From SKUL01 sp964487545 (GTDB taxonomy: Bacteria; Bacteroidota; Bacteroidia; Flavobacteriales_D; SKUL01), in NCBI GenBank assembly GCA_964487545.1, contig CAZARI010000013.1, positions 8,712 through 72,711 of the forward strand: a stretch of 64,000 nt of DNA, read 5' to 3'. This document shows positions 43,474 through 50,957 of the stretch, one piece after another. The position numbers and the translations under genes are program-made. How positions within the stretch are numbered: the stretch's first letter is position 1; each line of letters opens with the position of its first letter. A model generated the notes under the pieces. That model ran no database searches and was not told the DNA's origin. It was given only the letters and a program-made list of their open reading frames with translations.

Positions 43474-43902
43474 ATGGTACAAGTAAAAGAAAACGACACA
43501 GTAGTAGTACATTACACAGGAAAGCTTTCCAGCGGCGAGGTATTCGACAGTTCAGAAGGCAAAGATCCGCTCGAATTTACCATGGGCGCCGGACAACTGA
43601 TACCGGGCTTTGAAAAAGCCGTTCTGGGAATGCAAAAAGAAGAATCAAAAACATTTAATATCCCAAAGGAAGAGGCTTATGGTGATGTGCGCGACGATTT
43701 GCGTTATCAAGTTCCCATCGAAAATTTTCCAGAAGATATCGAACCAACTCCGGGCATGCGCCTGAATATGGGAACCGGCGATGGTCAAGAAATTCCGGTT
43801 ACCGTTACCGAAGTAGTCGACAAAACAGTAAATCTTGACGCCAATCATCCATTGGCTGGCCAGGATCTGATTTTTGATGTAACCATAGTAGAAATAAAGT
43901 AA
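43474..43902 (+). CDS. FKBP-type peptidyl-prolyl isomerase, SlyD-like
   Basis: A 142-residue cytoplasmic enzyme. The FKBP half has VVVHYTGKLSSGEVFDSSEGKDPLEF and GAGQLIPGFEKAVLGM. The SlyD-type inserted flap (IF) domain includes YQVPIENFP through DANHPLAGQDLIFDVTI, a family signature (NHPLAGxxLxF). It lacks the histidine-rich metal-binding tail of E. coli SlyD. Role: prolyl isomerisation and chaperoning. It has its own terminator. Confidence 0.93.
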   Translation: MVQVKENDTVVVHYTGKLSSGEVFDSSEGKDPLEFTMGAGQLIPGFEKAVLGMQKEESKTFNIPKEEAYGDVRDDLRYQVPIENFPEDIEPTPGMRLNMGTGDGQEIPVTVTEVVDKTVNLDANHPLAGQDLIFDVTIVEIK

Positions 43903-43930
43903 AGCATCGTTTTATAATTTGATTAGATTG

Positions 43931-43966
43931 GGCATCACTGTGAAAACAGCGATGCCTTTTCTTTTT
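43931..43966 (+). terminator. rho-independent terminator
   Basis: Stem GGCATCACTGT / ACAGCGATGCC with one mismatch, followed by a TTTTCTTTTT run; ends the SlyD-like transcript. Confidence 0.87.
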
Positions 43967-44070
43967 ACCCATCCTTGAATAAACCAAAATCAAATTATAT
44001 TGTTGGGTTCAGATGTAGTTGTCTATTAATCCATACCTTTATAAATAGTTAAACAAAAAATACTTCTAAG

Positions 44071-44760
44071 ATGAAAATACATTCTATATTGTTATCGCTG
44101 CCATTGTTGTTATTTACAGCCTGTCAGTCAGTTGCCCAAGACAACACAGCACCATTCAAACAACAGGAATTACCCTATTCCTTGGACGCGTTGGAGCCGC
44201 ATATTGATGTGCAAACCATGGAAATTCACTATTCCCGACACCACGCAGGTTACGTTAATAACCTGAATGCGGCCCTTAAAGAATCAGGGGCAGAAGACAA
44301 AACCCTGAAAGAAATTCTCTCTAATGTTTCCAACATGGGCGATAAAGTACGCAATAATGCAGGCGGCCACTACAATCACGATTTGTTTTGGTCGGTACTC
44401 TCACCCGATGGAGGTGAGCCCTCTGAAGAATTGTCAAACGCCATTAACGATGCTTTTGGAAGCATCGATGAAATGAAGAAACAAATGAATGCCGCTGCTG
44501 CTACCCGTTTTGGATCGGGCTGGGCTTGGTTGTACGTTACCTCAGGCGGTGATCTGGCCATTACCTCAACACCCAATCAGGATAATCCCCTGATGGATGT
44601 GGTCACCGATAGCGGAACACCGATCTTTGGTATCGACGTTTGGGAGCACGCCTATTACCTCAAATATCAAAACAAGCGTGGCGACTATTTGTCGGCTATC
44701 TGGAATGTTGTCAACTGGAAAGAAGTGGACAGACGATATGCCGAAGCCACTAAAAAATAA
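44071..44760 (+). CDS. Fe/Mn superoxide dismutase, predicted lipoprotein
   Basis: A 229-residue enzyme with a signal sequence and lipobox (LLLFTAC, cysteine 18) ahead of an ordinary Fe/Mn SOD. Metal ligands can be placed at HYSRHHAGY, at NNAGGHYNHDLFW, and at the D and H of GIDVWEHAYYLKYQNKRGDYL. The mature part starts near ELPYSLDALEPHI and is full length. Most Fe/Mn SODs are cytoplasmic; this one is predicted to sit on the inner or outer membrane facing the periplasm. It disproportionates superoxide. Whether it uses Fe or Mn cannot be told with confidence. A near-match -7 element (TACCTTTA, 44034-44041) lies 29 bases upstream. Confidence 0.9.
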   Translation: MKIHSILLSLPLLLFTACQSVAQDNTAPFKQQELPYSLDALEPHIDVQTMEIHYSRHHAGYVNNLNAALKESGAEDKTLKEILSNVSNMGDKVRNNAGGHYNHDLFWSVLSPDGGEPSEELSNAINDAFGSIDEMKKQMNAAAATRFGSGWAWLYVTSGGDLAITSTPNQDNPLMDVVTDSGTPIFGIDVWEHAYYLKYQNKRGDYLSAIWNVVNWKEVDRRYAEATKK

Positions 44761-44780
44761 GCCAAAGCATTTTACCACAA

Positions 44781-44807
44781 AAGCGCATCTACCGGTGCGC
44801 TTTTTTT
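44781..44807 (+). terminator. rho-independent terminator
   Basis: Stem AAGCGCA / TGCGCTT with an 8-base loop, followed by a run of T residues; closes the superoxide dismutase transcript. Confidence 0.85.
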
Positions 44808-44862
44808 ATGGCTTTTTGATCTTTGTTAAACTTGTGTTAACTCCCAATCTGGCAGATTGCCA

Positions 44863-44870
44863 TAACTTTG
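44863..44870 (+). promoter_or_regulatory. -7 element 4 nt before the mgsA start codon
   Basis: TAACTTTG, an exact TAnnTTTG match. Only CAGC separates it from ATG 44875, so a leaderless or nearly leaderless mRNA is expected if used. Confidence 0.45.
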
Positions 44871-44874
44871 CAGC

Positions 44875-45255
44875 ATGAGAATAGCAGTGATTGCCCACGA
44901 TGGAAAAAAGGCAGAAATGGTTCGATTTCTAACCGATCATTTCCAGCTTTTTAAAAGAAAAGATATTCAGTTGGTGGCCACCGGAACCACCGGAAAGCAT
45001 GTATTGGCAGCAGGTTTAATAGTTGAACTGGTACAGTCAGGTCCCATGGGAGGCGATGCACAAATTGCAGCACAAGTCACCGAAGGGAAAATTCAGATGG
45101 TGCTTTTTTTCCGCGATCCACTCGATAAGCACCCGCACGAACCCGATATTAATATGCTCATGCGACTTTGTGATGTGCACAATATTCCTCTTGGAACCAA
45201 TCCAGCTGCCGGAAGCCTGTTGCTCGCAGGTCTCCTTGTCCAGCAGAGTGTATAA
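44875..45255 (+). CDS. mgsA: methylglyoxal synthase
   Basis: A 126-residue enzyme that converts dihydroxyacetone phosphate to methylglyoxal and phosphate, a bypass relieving phosphosugar stress. Motifs: IAVIAHDGKK near the N-terminus, VATGTTGKHV (phosphate binding), SGPMGGDAQIAAQV with catalytic aspartate in the family pattern SGPxGGD, and FFRDPLDKHPHEPDI. Length is slightly shorter than E. coli MgsA (152), which is common. A -7 element lies immediately upstream. Confidence 0.95.
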   Translation: MRIAVIAHDGKKAEMVRFLTDHFQLFKRKDIQLVATGTTGKHVLAAGLIVELVQSGPMGGDAQIAAQVTEGKIQMVLFFRDPLDKHPHEPDINMLMRLCDVHNIPLGTNPAAGSLLLAGLLVQQSV

Positions 45256-45307
45256 CATTTGCCGTATTTTGATTGTTTAGCAGTTAAACTATAGATTCGA
45301 GAACAAA

Positions 45308-47347
45308 GTGAAAAAATTCTTCGTTCAGATCGTCTTCATTCTTTTCCCACTGGTTGGAGCTGCACAGGTGTTGAAATACGACAGTCCCGATAATTCGGTG
45401 TACAAATCCTATGAACGAACCAGCCAGTATGTTATGCTGAGCGATTCAACGCGTCTCGCCGTAGATGTTTATTTGCCACAAAAAGGCCTCCAACGTGAAA
45501 ACTTTCCGGTGATTTTTATCCAAACACCGTATGGTAGAGCCTACATCGCCCCTGAACTCAATGTCCCGATGCGGATGTTAACCTGGATTACCGGACTGGG
45601 CTGGCGTCCATTGCTCGATCAACAGCGTTACTCGGCTTCGGTAAAGAAGTTACTCCGTCACGGATATGTGGTAGTCGTTGCGGATTTGCGTGGAACCGGC
45701 GCTTCTTTTGGTAAGCAAATGCCCCTGGATCCACAACACGGAAAGGACGGAAAGGAAATGATTGACTGGATTGCCGACCAGCCATTTTGCAATGGGAATG
45801 TTGGCATGATGGGACAGTCGTATCTGGGCTGGGCTCAGTTTGCAACTGCCGCCCAGCATCCCCAGGCGCTGAAGTGCATCGCTCCCGAAGTGATATTTAT
45901 GGAATCGTTTACCTCATCGTACAAGCCCGGCGGAATCGAGGCCAGCCGGTGGATGAACACATTCAGTGATCGGCTGTACAACATCACCATGAACTATTCT
46001 GATATGAGCAATTTTAATTTTCCGGTAGCACCGGTGGTTGACGAAGATCAGGATGGCAGGCTCGACGACGAATGGCCAATCATTGATTCTACCATTTATT
46101 CGGCAGACACAAGACCGGTTTACCGCGACCACGACCGTCGAACGGATCACTTGTACTGGAAAGCCACCCGAGAGCACGTTGGCAACATTCAGGTGAAAGA
46201 CCTGATGGGAGACGATTTTCCTTTTTTCGACAGTGAAACACTTCATCCCGATTTTGCAGGCCATACCTTTCGCGATGTCGCACCGGGATATTATCTGGAG
46301 GCTGTACAAAAGTCTGGAATCCCCGTCCTGCATATCGGCCGGTGGTTCGATGGTTTTTCACGCAGCACCATGCAACTGTTTGCTTCGTCGCAACATCTAA
46401 ACAATCATTACTTGTTTTTTACGCCAGGCTTTCACATGTCGGGCATGTCGCGAAAGCAGCGAAAATTCTTTGCCATCGACAATAATCCCGAGCAGCTCAT
46501 CGCACATCAGCACCTGCGTTTTTTTGATCACTATCTGAAAGGTATCGACAATGGATGGGAGCGCGATGACCGGGTGGTGATGCACACGGTGAACAATGGT
46601 TGGATCACCGCCAATGCATGGCCCATGCCCCAATCAGTAGCTACTCCGCATTACCTGATTTCGGGCGATTTGCAGACCGATATGCCTTCCGCTGGAATAG
46701 ACACCTTGCGCGTGGATACCCTGCACGATTCGAGCTACGGCAAAAAGAATCTCAACCGCTGGACGATGGCCACCGGAGCTCCCAACGAACCCATGACCCG
46801 AAACCAAGCCGATCAACACGCTGCGGTTTATGAATCGCCGGTTTTGGAAGAAGAGGTGATGATGATCGGCCACCCGATTGCCGAGTTCTGGGTTTCATCC
46901 AATTGCACCGATACAGATGTTTTTGTCTATCTCGAAGAAGTTACTCAAGGCGGAACGGCCTATTATGTTTCTGAAGGGCAGTTGCGCGCCTCGTGGCATC
47001 AGGAGAGCAATATGGAAGATCAACTGGGGGTGAGCTACACCGTTAAACCCGATTTGCCCTGGCACGGATATGTCGAGCAATTCTACGATCCTGAACCATT
47101 CACCGATAGCGCTCCGATTTTAATGCGGTTCGATTTGATGCCCGTAGGCTGGAAATTCAGAAAGGGTAGCAAAATTCGCATTGCGATAGCAGGCTTAGAT
47201 CGATCGAATTTTGAAATCAACCTTGCCTATCACAACAAAGCGGGCAAACTTCGGGGTGACGTGGAAATCTACTTGCACACCGGTCGGGATTTACCCTCGC
47301 GCATAATGCTCCCTATATTCCATGACACTGATTTCGATTCAAAATGA
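45308..47347 (+). CDS. CocE/NonD family (S15-like) serine hydrolase, secreted
   Basis: A 679-residue exported alpha/beta hydrolase starting at GTG 45308 with a signal peptide (about 1-20, ending GAAQ). N-terminal catalytic domain: TPYGRAYIAPEL, VVVADLRGTGASFGKQ, and nucleophile elbow GQSYLG (serine near residue 168). The C-terminal jelly-roll typical of the family contains VFVYLEEVTQGGTAYYVSEG and GWKFRKGSKIRIAIAG. Family members hydrolyse esters or acyl-dipeptides (cocaine esterase, X-Pro dipeptidyl-peptidase, cephalosporin acylase). The native substrate is unknown. It ends 3 bases before the convergent pepT. Confidence 0.9.
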   Translation: MKKFFVQIVFILFPLVGAAQVLKYDSPDNSVYKSYERTSQYVMLSDSTRLAVDVYLPQKGLQRENFPVIFIQTPYGRAYIAPELNVPMRMLTWITGLGWRPLLDQQRYSASVKKLLRHGYVVVVADLRGTGASFGKQMPLDPQHGKDGKEMIDWIADQPFCNGNVGMMGQSYLGWAQFATAAQHPQALKCIAPEVIFMESFTSSYKPGGIEASRWMNTFSDRLYNITMNYSDMSNFNFPVAPVVDEDQDGRLDDEWPIIDSTIYSADTRPVYRDHDRRTDHLYWKATREHVGNIQVKDLMGDDFPFFDSETLHPDFAGHTFRDVAPGYYLEAVQKSGIPVLHIGRWFDGFSRSTMQLFASSQHLNNHYLFFTPGFHMSGMSRKQRKFFAIDNNPEQLIAHQHLRFFDHYLKGIDNGWERDDRVVMHTVNNGWITANAWPMPQSVATPHYLISGDLQTDMPSAGIDTLRVDTLHDSSYGKKNLNRWTMATGAPNEPMTRNQADQHAAVYESPVLEEEVMMIGHPIAEFWVSSNCTDTDVFVYLEEVTQGGTAYYVSEGQLRASWHQESNMEDQLGVSYTVKPDLPWHGYVEQFYDPEPFTDSAPILMRFDLMPVGWKFRKGSKIRIAIAGLDRSNFEINLAYHNKAGKLRGDVEIYLHTGRDLPSRIMLPIFHDTDFDSK

Positions 47348-47350
47348 TTT

Positions 47351-48592
47351 TCACGCGTGCTCTTCCCAGATTTGCGATAGGTGAACCACCATTTCTACTG
47401 CCTTTTGCATATCCTGAATACTGACCCATTCGTATCGCGAGTGAAAGGCGTGTCCGCCGGCAAACAAGTTAGGGCAAGGAAGTCCGATAAATGAAAGCCG
47501 ACTGCCATCAGTTCCCCCCCGGATAGATCCTTTTTTCACTTCCAGACCGGTTCTGCGAATGGCTTCTTCGGCGTATGCTACCACATGCGGAAACTCATCG
47601 ATCACTTCCTTCATGTTGCGGTATTGCTCAAAAGTCTGAAAGGAGTAGGATGAACCGGGAAAAGAGGAAACGGCTGCCTCTAAGTGCCTTTCTATTACGG
47701 CAGCATATTCTGTAAGCATGTGCGTTTCGAACGAGCGGATAATCATCTGAATTTTAACTTCATCGGCAGTGCCGCTCATTGAGTAGGCATGAACAAAACC
47801 GTCGCGGTCTTCGGTGTGCTCCGGACTCAGCGCTTCGGGCAGAAAAGACATAAATCGCGCGGCAATCTTCAGCGCATTCACCATTTTGCCTTTAGCAAAT
47901 CCCGGATGTGCACTTACGCCGTTAATAATCACTTCGGCAGCATCGGCCGAGAACGTTTCGTCTTCGAGTGAGCCAGCACTTTCGCCGTCGAGGGTATAGC
48001 CGAAATCAGCACCCAGTTTTTTAAGATCAACTTTATCTACTCCGCGACCAATTTCTTCGTCGGGAGTAAAAAGTATTCTGATTTTACCGTGTTTCACCTC
48101 AGGATGGGTCATCAGGTAGTTAGCGGCGTCCATGATTTCAGCTACGCCGGCTTTGTCGTCTGCACCCAGTAGGGTAGTGCCATCGGTAGTTATGACATCG
48201 TTGCTAATTTGGTTGTTGAGATCGGGCTGTTCTGACGGACGCAATATCACTCCCGCTGCACCGGGAAGCACGATGTCCTGCCCCTGATAATTTCGGTGAA
48301 CAATGGGATTCACGTTTTTTCCGGTCAAATCGGGCGACGTATCCACATGCGCACAAAAACAAATCACCGGCACATTGGGCTTTTCGGTATTGGCCGGAAT
48401 GGTAGCATAAACATATCCGTGTTCGTCGAGTTCGGCATCTTCGATTCCCATTTCTGTCAGTTCTTGCACCAACAAGCGCGAAAGGTCTTTTTGTTTTTCG
48501 GTGGAAGGACAGGTAGGTGAGTTTTCATCACTCTGGGTATCAATCTTTACATAACGAAGAAAACGATCGGCTACCGTGAAGTTGTAGTTCAT
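47351..48592 (-). CDS. pepT: tripeptide aminopeptidase (peptidase T)
   Basis: A 413-residue M20B zinc aminopeptidase that removes the N-terminal residue of tripeptides. Motifs in order: CFCAHVDTSPD (zinc histidine and aspartate), LLGADDKAGVAEIM, TPDEEIGRG (catalytic glutamate region), LDGESAGSLEDETFSAD, and IRGGTDGSRLSFIGLPCPNLFAGGHAFHSRYE near the C-terminus with the last zinc histidine. Length is normal. No -7 element of the exact form is seen upstream. It probably supports peptide catabolism. Confidence 0.95.
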   Translation of the reverse strand: MNYNFTVADRFLRYVKIDTQSDENSPTCPSTEKQKDLSRLLVQELTEMGIEDAELDEHGYVYATIPANTEKPNVPVICFCAHVDTSPDLTGKNVNPIVHRNYQGQDIVLPGAAGVILRPSEQPDLNNQISNDVITTDGTTLLGADDKAGVAEIMDAANYLMTHPEVKHGKIRILFTPDEEIGRGVDKVDLKKLGADFGYTLDGESAGSLEDETFSADAAEVIINGVSAHPGFAKGKMVNALKIAARFMSFLPEALSPEHTEDRDGFVHAYSMSGTADEVKIQMIIRSFETHMLTEYAAVIERHLEAAVSSFPGSSYSFQTFEQYRNMKEVIDEFPHVVAYAEEAIRRTGLEVKKGSIRGGTDGSRLSFIGLPCPNLFAGGHAFHSRYEWVSIQDMQKAVEMVVHLSQIWEEHA

Positions 48593-48743
48593 GCGCTGGG
48601 GTTTTTTGTACTCACGCGAAATTAAGGCTTTGCTGGAAATTGGTAAATTGCTGAAATTTAATAAATTGCAATAATTAACGTTCTCACTGTTAATTTGATT
48701 TTAGATATTAATTTTCACTTTTTTCCGTTTTCGGCCGGTTGAT

Positions 48744-48751
48744 TAAATTTG
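48744..48751 (+). promoter_or_regulatory. -7 element for yebC
   Basis: TAAATTTG, 17 bases upstream of ATG 48769. Confidence 0.45.
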
Positions 48752-48768
48752 GGCCAAATAATGATTTT

Positions 48769-49476
48769 ATGGGACGTGCATTTGAATTCCGCAAGGAGAG
48801 AAAGTTTAAGCGGTGGGCCAAAATGGCCAAGCAATTCACCAGAATTGGAAAAGACATTGCCATGGCAGTGAAAGAAGGCGGCCCCGATCCGGAAACCAAT
48901 GCGCGATTGCGGGCTGTTATTCAAAACGCCAAGGCGGTGAATATGCCCAAAGACAACATTGAACGGGCCATTACCAGAGCCTCATCAAAAGATACTTCAG
49001 ACTATAAGGAGGTGGTTTTTGAAGGCTACGGGCCGCACGGAATTGCCGTTCTTGTAGAAACTGCCTCCGACAATAACAACCGAACAGTAGCCAATGTGCG
49101 TAGCTATTTTGCCAAATACAACGGAAGCCTCGGAACATCGGGCTCGGTAGAATTTTTATTTGAGCACAAGTGTCATTTTAAGATTCAGAAAGCGAATCTG
49201 GATTTAGAAGAATTGGAGTTTGAGTTGATTGATTACGGTGCCGAAGAGGTGTTTGAAGAAGAAGAGGATATTTTGATTTACGGCCCGTTTGAGGCTTTTG
49301 GTTCGCTGCAAAAGGTGCTCGAAGAAAAGGCCATTGAAATTATTAGTTCGGGTTTTGAGCGCATTCCAACCACTACCAAAAAGCTTACCGAGGAGCAGGA
49401 AATAGAGGTGGATAAGTTGCTTGAAAAACTAGAAGACGACGACGACGTACAGCATGTTTATCACACAATGGTTTAA
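48769..49476 (+). CDS. yebC: YebC/PmpR/TACO1 family protein
   Basis: A 235-residue cytoplasmic protein. ATG 48769 gives the invariant start MGRAFEFRKERKFKRWAKMAK; a frame open to a TTG at 48739 is not family-like. Further signatures are EGGPDPETNARLRAVIQNAKAVNMPKDNIERAI, VVFEGYGPHGIAVLVE and a C-terminal acidic EEDILIYGPFEAF region. Family members bind DNA as transcription regulators in some bacteria and act as translation activators at polyproline stretches in others; either is possible here. The -7 element lies 17 bases upstream. Confidence 0.95.
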   Translation: MGRAFEFRKERKFKRWAKMAKQFTRIGKDIAMAVKEGGPDPETNARLRAVIQNAKAVNMPKDNIERAITRASSKDTSDYKEVVFEGYGPHGIAVLVETASDNNNRTVANVRSYFAKYNGSLGTSGSVEFLFEHKCHFKIQKANLDLEELEFELIDYGAEEVFEEEEDILIYGPFEAFGSLQKVLEEKAIEIISSGFERIPTTTKKLTEEQEIEVDKLLEKLEDDDDVQHVYHTMV

Positions 49477-49497
49477 AGAAAAAGTTTGTTTGGAAAG

Positions 49498-50076
49498 TCA
49501 AGCGGTGAGAAACCGCCGGTTCATCAATTCTTCAATTTTCTGATACAGTGGCAGCGGTCTAAAGGTGCGCCATTTCAACTGGTTGAGCGTTCCTCCCATA
49601 GCGAAATACTGATCGATTCCGGTATTCGACATTTCGTGAAGCACAAAATCTCGAAAGTTAATCAGGCAAATCCAGCCATTGTAATCGTGTACATCCTCAA
49701 ACCACTCTTCGTAGTACAAATCATCTGATGCGTGAAAGTTCAGCACGTTCTCACCGATTAGAATAAACTTTGAAATGCCTTCGTAGATCAGGTGATCGGC
49801 CAGGTCGCGTTTCAGCGTCATGATGTCGTTGTGCAAAGTGTCGTTCCACTCGCCGATAAACTCAATGATGCAAAACCCCTCGTCATAATCGGTGTACAAA
49901 AGCTTTACAAAGATTGAAGGCGATCCGATGGTATCCCATTGGGGGTGAATATAATGATCGTAAATGTGGTGGGTGTATTCAAATTCGCTGTACTCGCGCT
50001 GGTAAAACGGCGATCGTTCATCATCCTCAGCAACGTATAAATTTCGCCAATCGTAATGAGGTTCAAGATCCTGCAT
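49498..50076 (-). CDS. conserved hypothetical protein, 192 residues
   Basis: A 192-residue acidic soluble protein that I do not recognise. Notable segments: HYDWRNLYVAEDDERSPFYQREYSEFEYTHHIYDHYIHPQWD near the N-terminus, FILIGENVLNFHASDDLYYEEWFEDV in the centre and MGGTLNQLKWRTFRPLPLYQKIEELMNRR at the end. The middle pattern of strands and an acidic helix suggests a STAS-like or RNase H-like fold; this is only an impression. It lies 9 bases downstream of murQ and is probably co-transcribed, but no functional link to peptidoglycan recycling is visible. Confidence 0.65.
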   Translation of the reverse strand: MQDLEPHYDWRNLYVAEDDERSPFYQREYSEFEYTHHIYDHYIHPQWDTIGSPSIFVKLLYTDYDEGFCIIEFIGEWNDTLHNDIMTLKRDLADHLIYEGISKFILIGENVLNFHASDDLYYEEWFEDVHDYNGWICLINFRDFVLHEMSNTGIDQYFAMGGTLNQLKWRTFRPLPLYQKIEELMNRRFLTA

Positions 50077-50085
50077 CTGCTATGA

Positions 50086-50889
50086 TTATTTTCTTTCCAA
50101 TACTTTTCTCACACTGCCGTGTTTCAGCAGTAAATCCCTCGCATCATCCACCGAACAGTCTAAGTGTCTGGCAATCATTTTCGCACCGCGTTCCACGAGT
50201 TTTTTATTGCTCAATTGCATGTCCACCATTTGATTGCCTTTTACGCGTTGCAGCCGGATCATGGTAGCCGTCGAAATCATATTGAGCACCAGTTTTTGAG
50301 CGGTTCCGGCTTTCATTCGTGTGCTGCCGGTTACAAATTCTGGCCCTGCATTGACTTCTACCGGAAACCGCGCAGCTTGTGCCACTGGTGAACCGGGATT
50401 ACAGGTGATACAACCCGTTGGAATACCGTTTTGTTCGCAGTGTTGCAAAGCCCCTAAAACGTAGGGTGTGGTTCCAGATGCAGCTATTCCCACCACAAAA
50501 TCAATTGGAGAAATGCCGTGGTGCTGGAGGTCTTTCCACCCTTGGTTGTGATCGTCTTCGGCAAACTCCACAGCCTTTCGAATGGCCGAATCGCCACCGG
50601 CAATTAAACCCACCACCCATCCTGGTGGGACACCAAAAGTGGGTGGGCATTCCGAAGCATCCACAATTCCGAGGCGGCCGCTGGTTCCGGCACCAATATA
50701 AAATAATCGACCGCCAAGCTCAAGCTGTGAAACCACCTGTTCAACGACTTTCTCGATTTGAGGAATGGACTGTGCAACGGCCTTTGGTACTTTTTCGTCT
50801 TCGCGATTGATGTTCACCAGCAGTTCGTGAACGCTCATTTGCTCGAGGTTATCGTAGAGTGATTCGCTTTCGGTAATTCTTTCGGACAT
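50086..50889 (-). CDS. murQ: N-acetylmuramic acid 6-phosphate etherase
   Basis: A 267-residue SIS-domain enzyme that cleaves the lactyl ether of MurNAc-6-phosphate to GlcNAc-6-phosphate, a peptidoglycan-recycling step. Motifs: LFYIGAGTSGRLGIVDASECPPTFG (sugar-phosphate loop), AGGDSAIRKAVEFAEDD, and GPEFVTGSTRMKAGTAQKLVLNMIST. The catalytic glutamate is in DASECPP. It is about 30 residues shorter than E. coli MurQ (298) at the C-terminus, as in many Bacteroidota. A terminator hairpin of the upstream gene ends only a few bases before its ATG. Confidence 0.95.
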   Translation of the reverse strand: MSERITESESLYDNLEQMSVHELLVNINREDEKVPKAVAQSIPQIEKVVEQVVSQLELGGRLFYIGAGTSGRLGIVDASECPPTFGVPPGWVVGLIAGGDSAIRKAVEFAEDDHNQGWKDLQHHGISPIDFVVGIAASGTTPYVLGALQHCEQNGIPTGCITCNPGSPVAQAARFPVEVNAGPEFVTGSTRMKAGTAQKLVLNMISTATMIRLQRVKGNQMVDMQLSNKKLVERGAKMIARHLDCSVDDARDLLLKHGSVRKVLERK

Positions 50890-50896
50890 GCGCTAA

Positions 50897-50932
50897 AAAT
50901 AAAAAACTCCCGCCTAAATCAGTGCGGGAGTT
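50897..50932 (-). terminator. rho-independent terminator (reverse strand)
   Basis: Stem AACTCCCGC / GCGGGAGTT (50905-50913 and 50924-50932), followed on the reverse strand by TTTTTTATTTTT. It ends the esterase-like gene and lies 15 bases upstream of the murQ ATG, with the T run just 7-8 bases away. Confidence 0.88.
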
Positions 50933-50957
50933 GAATGGTGAAAAAAGGTTTGAATGC

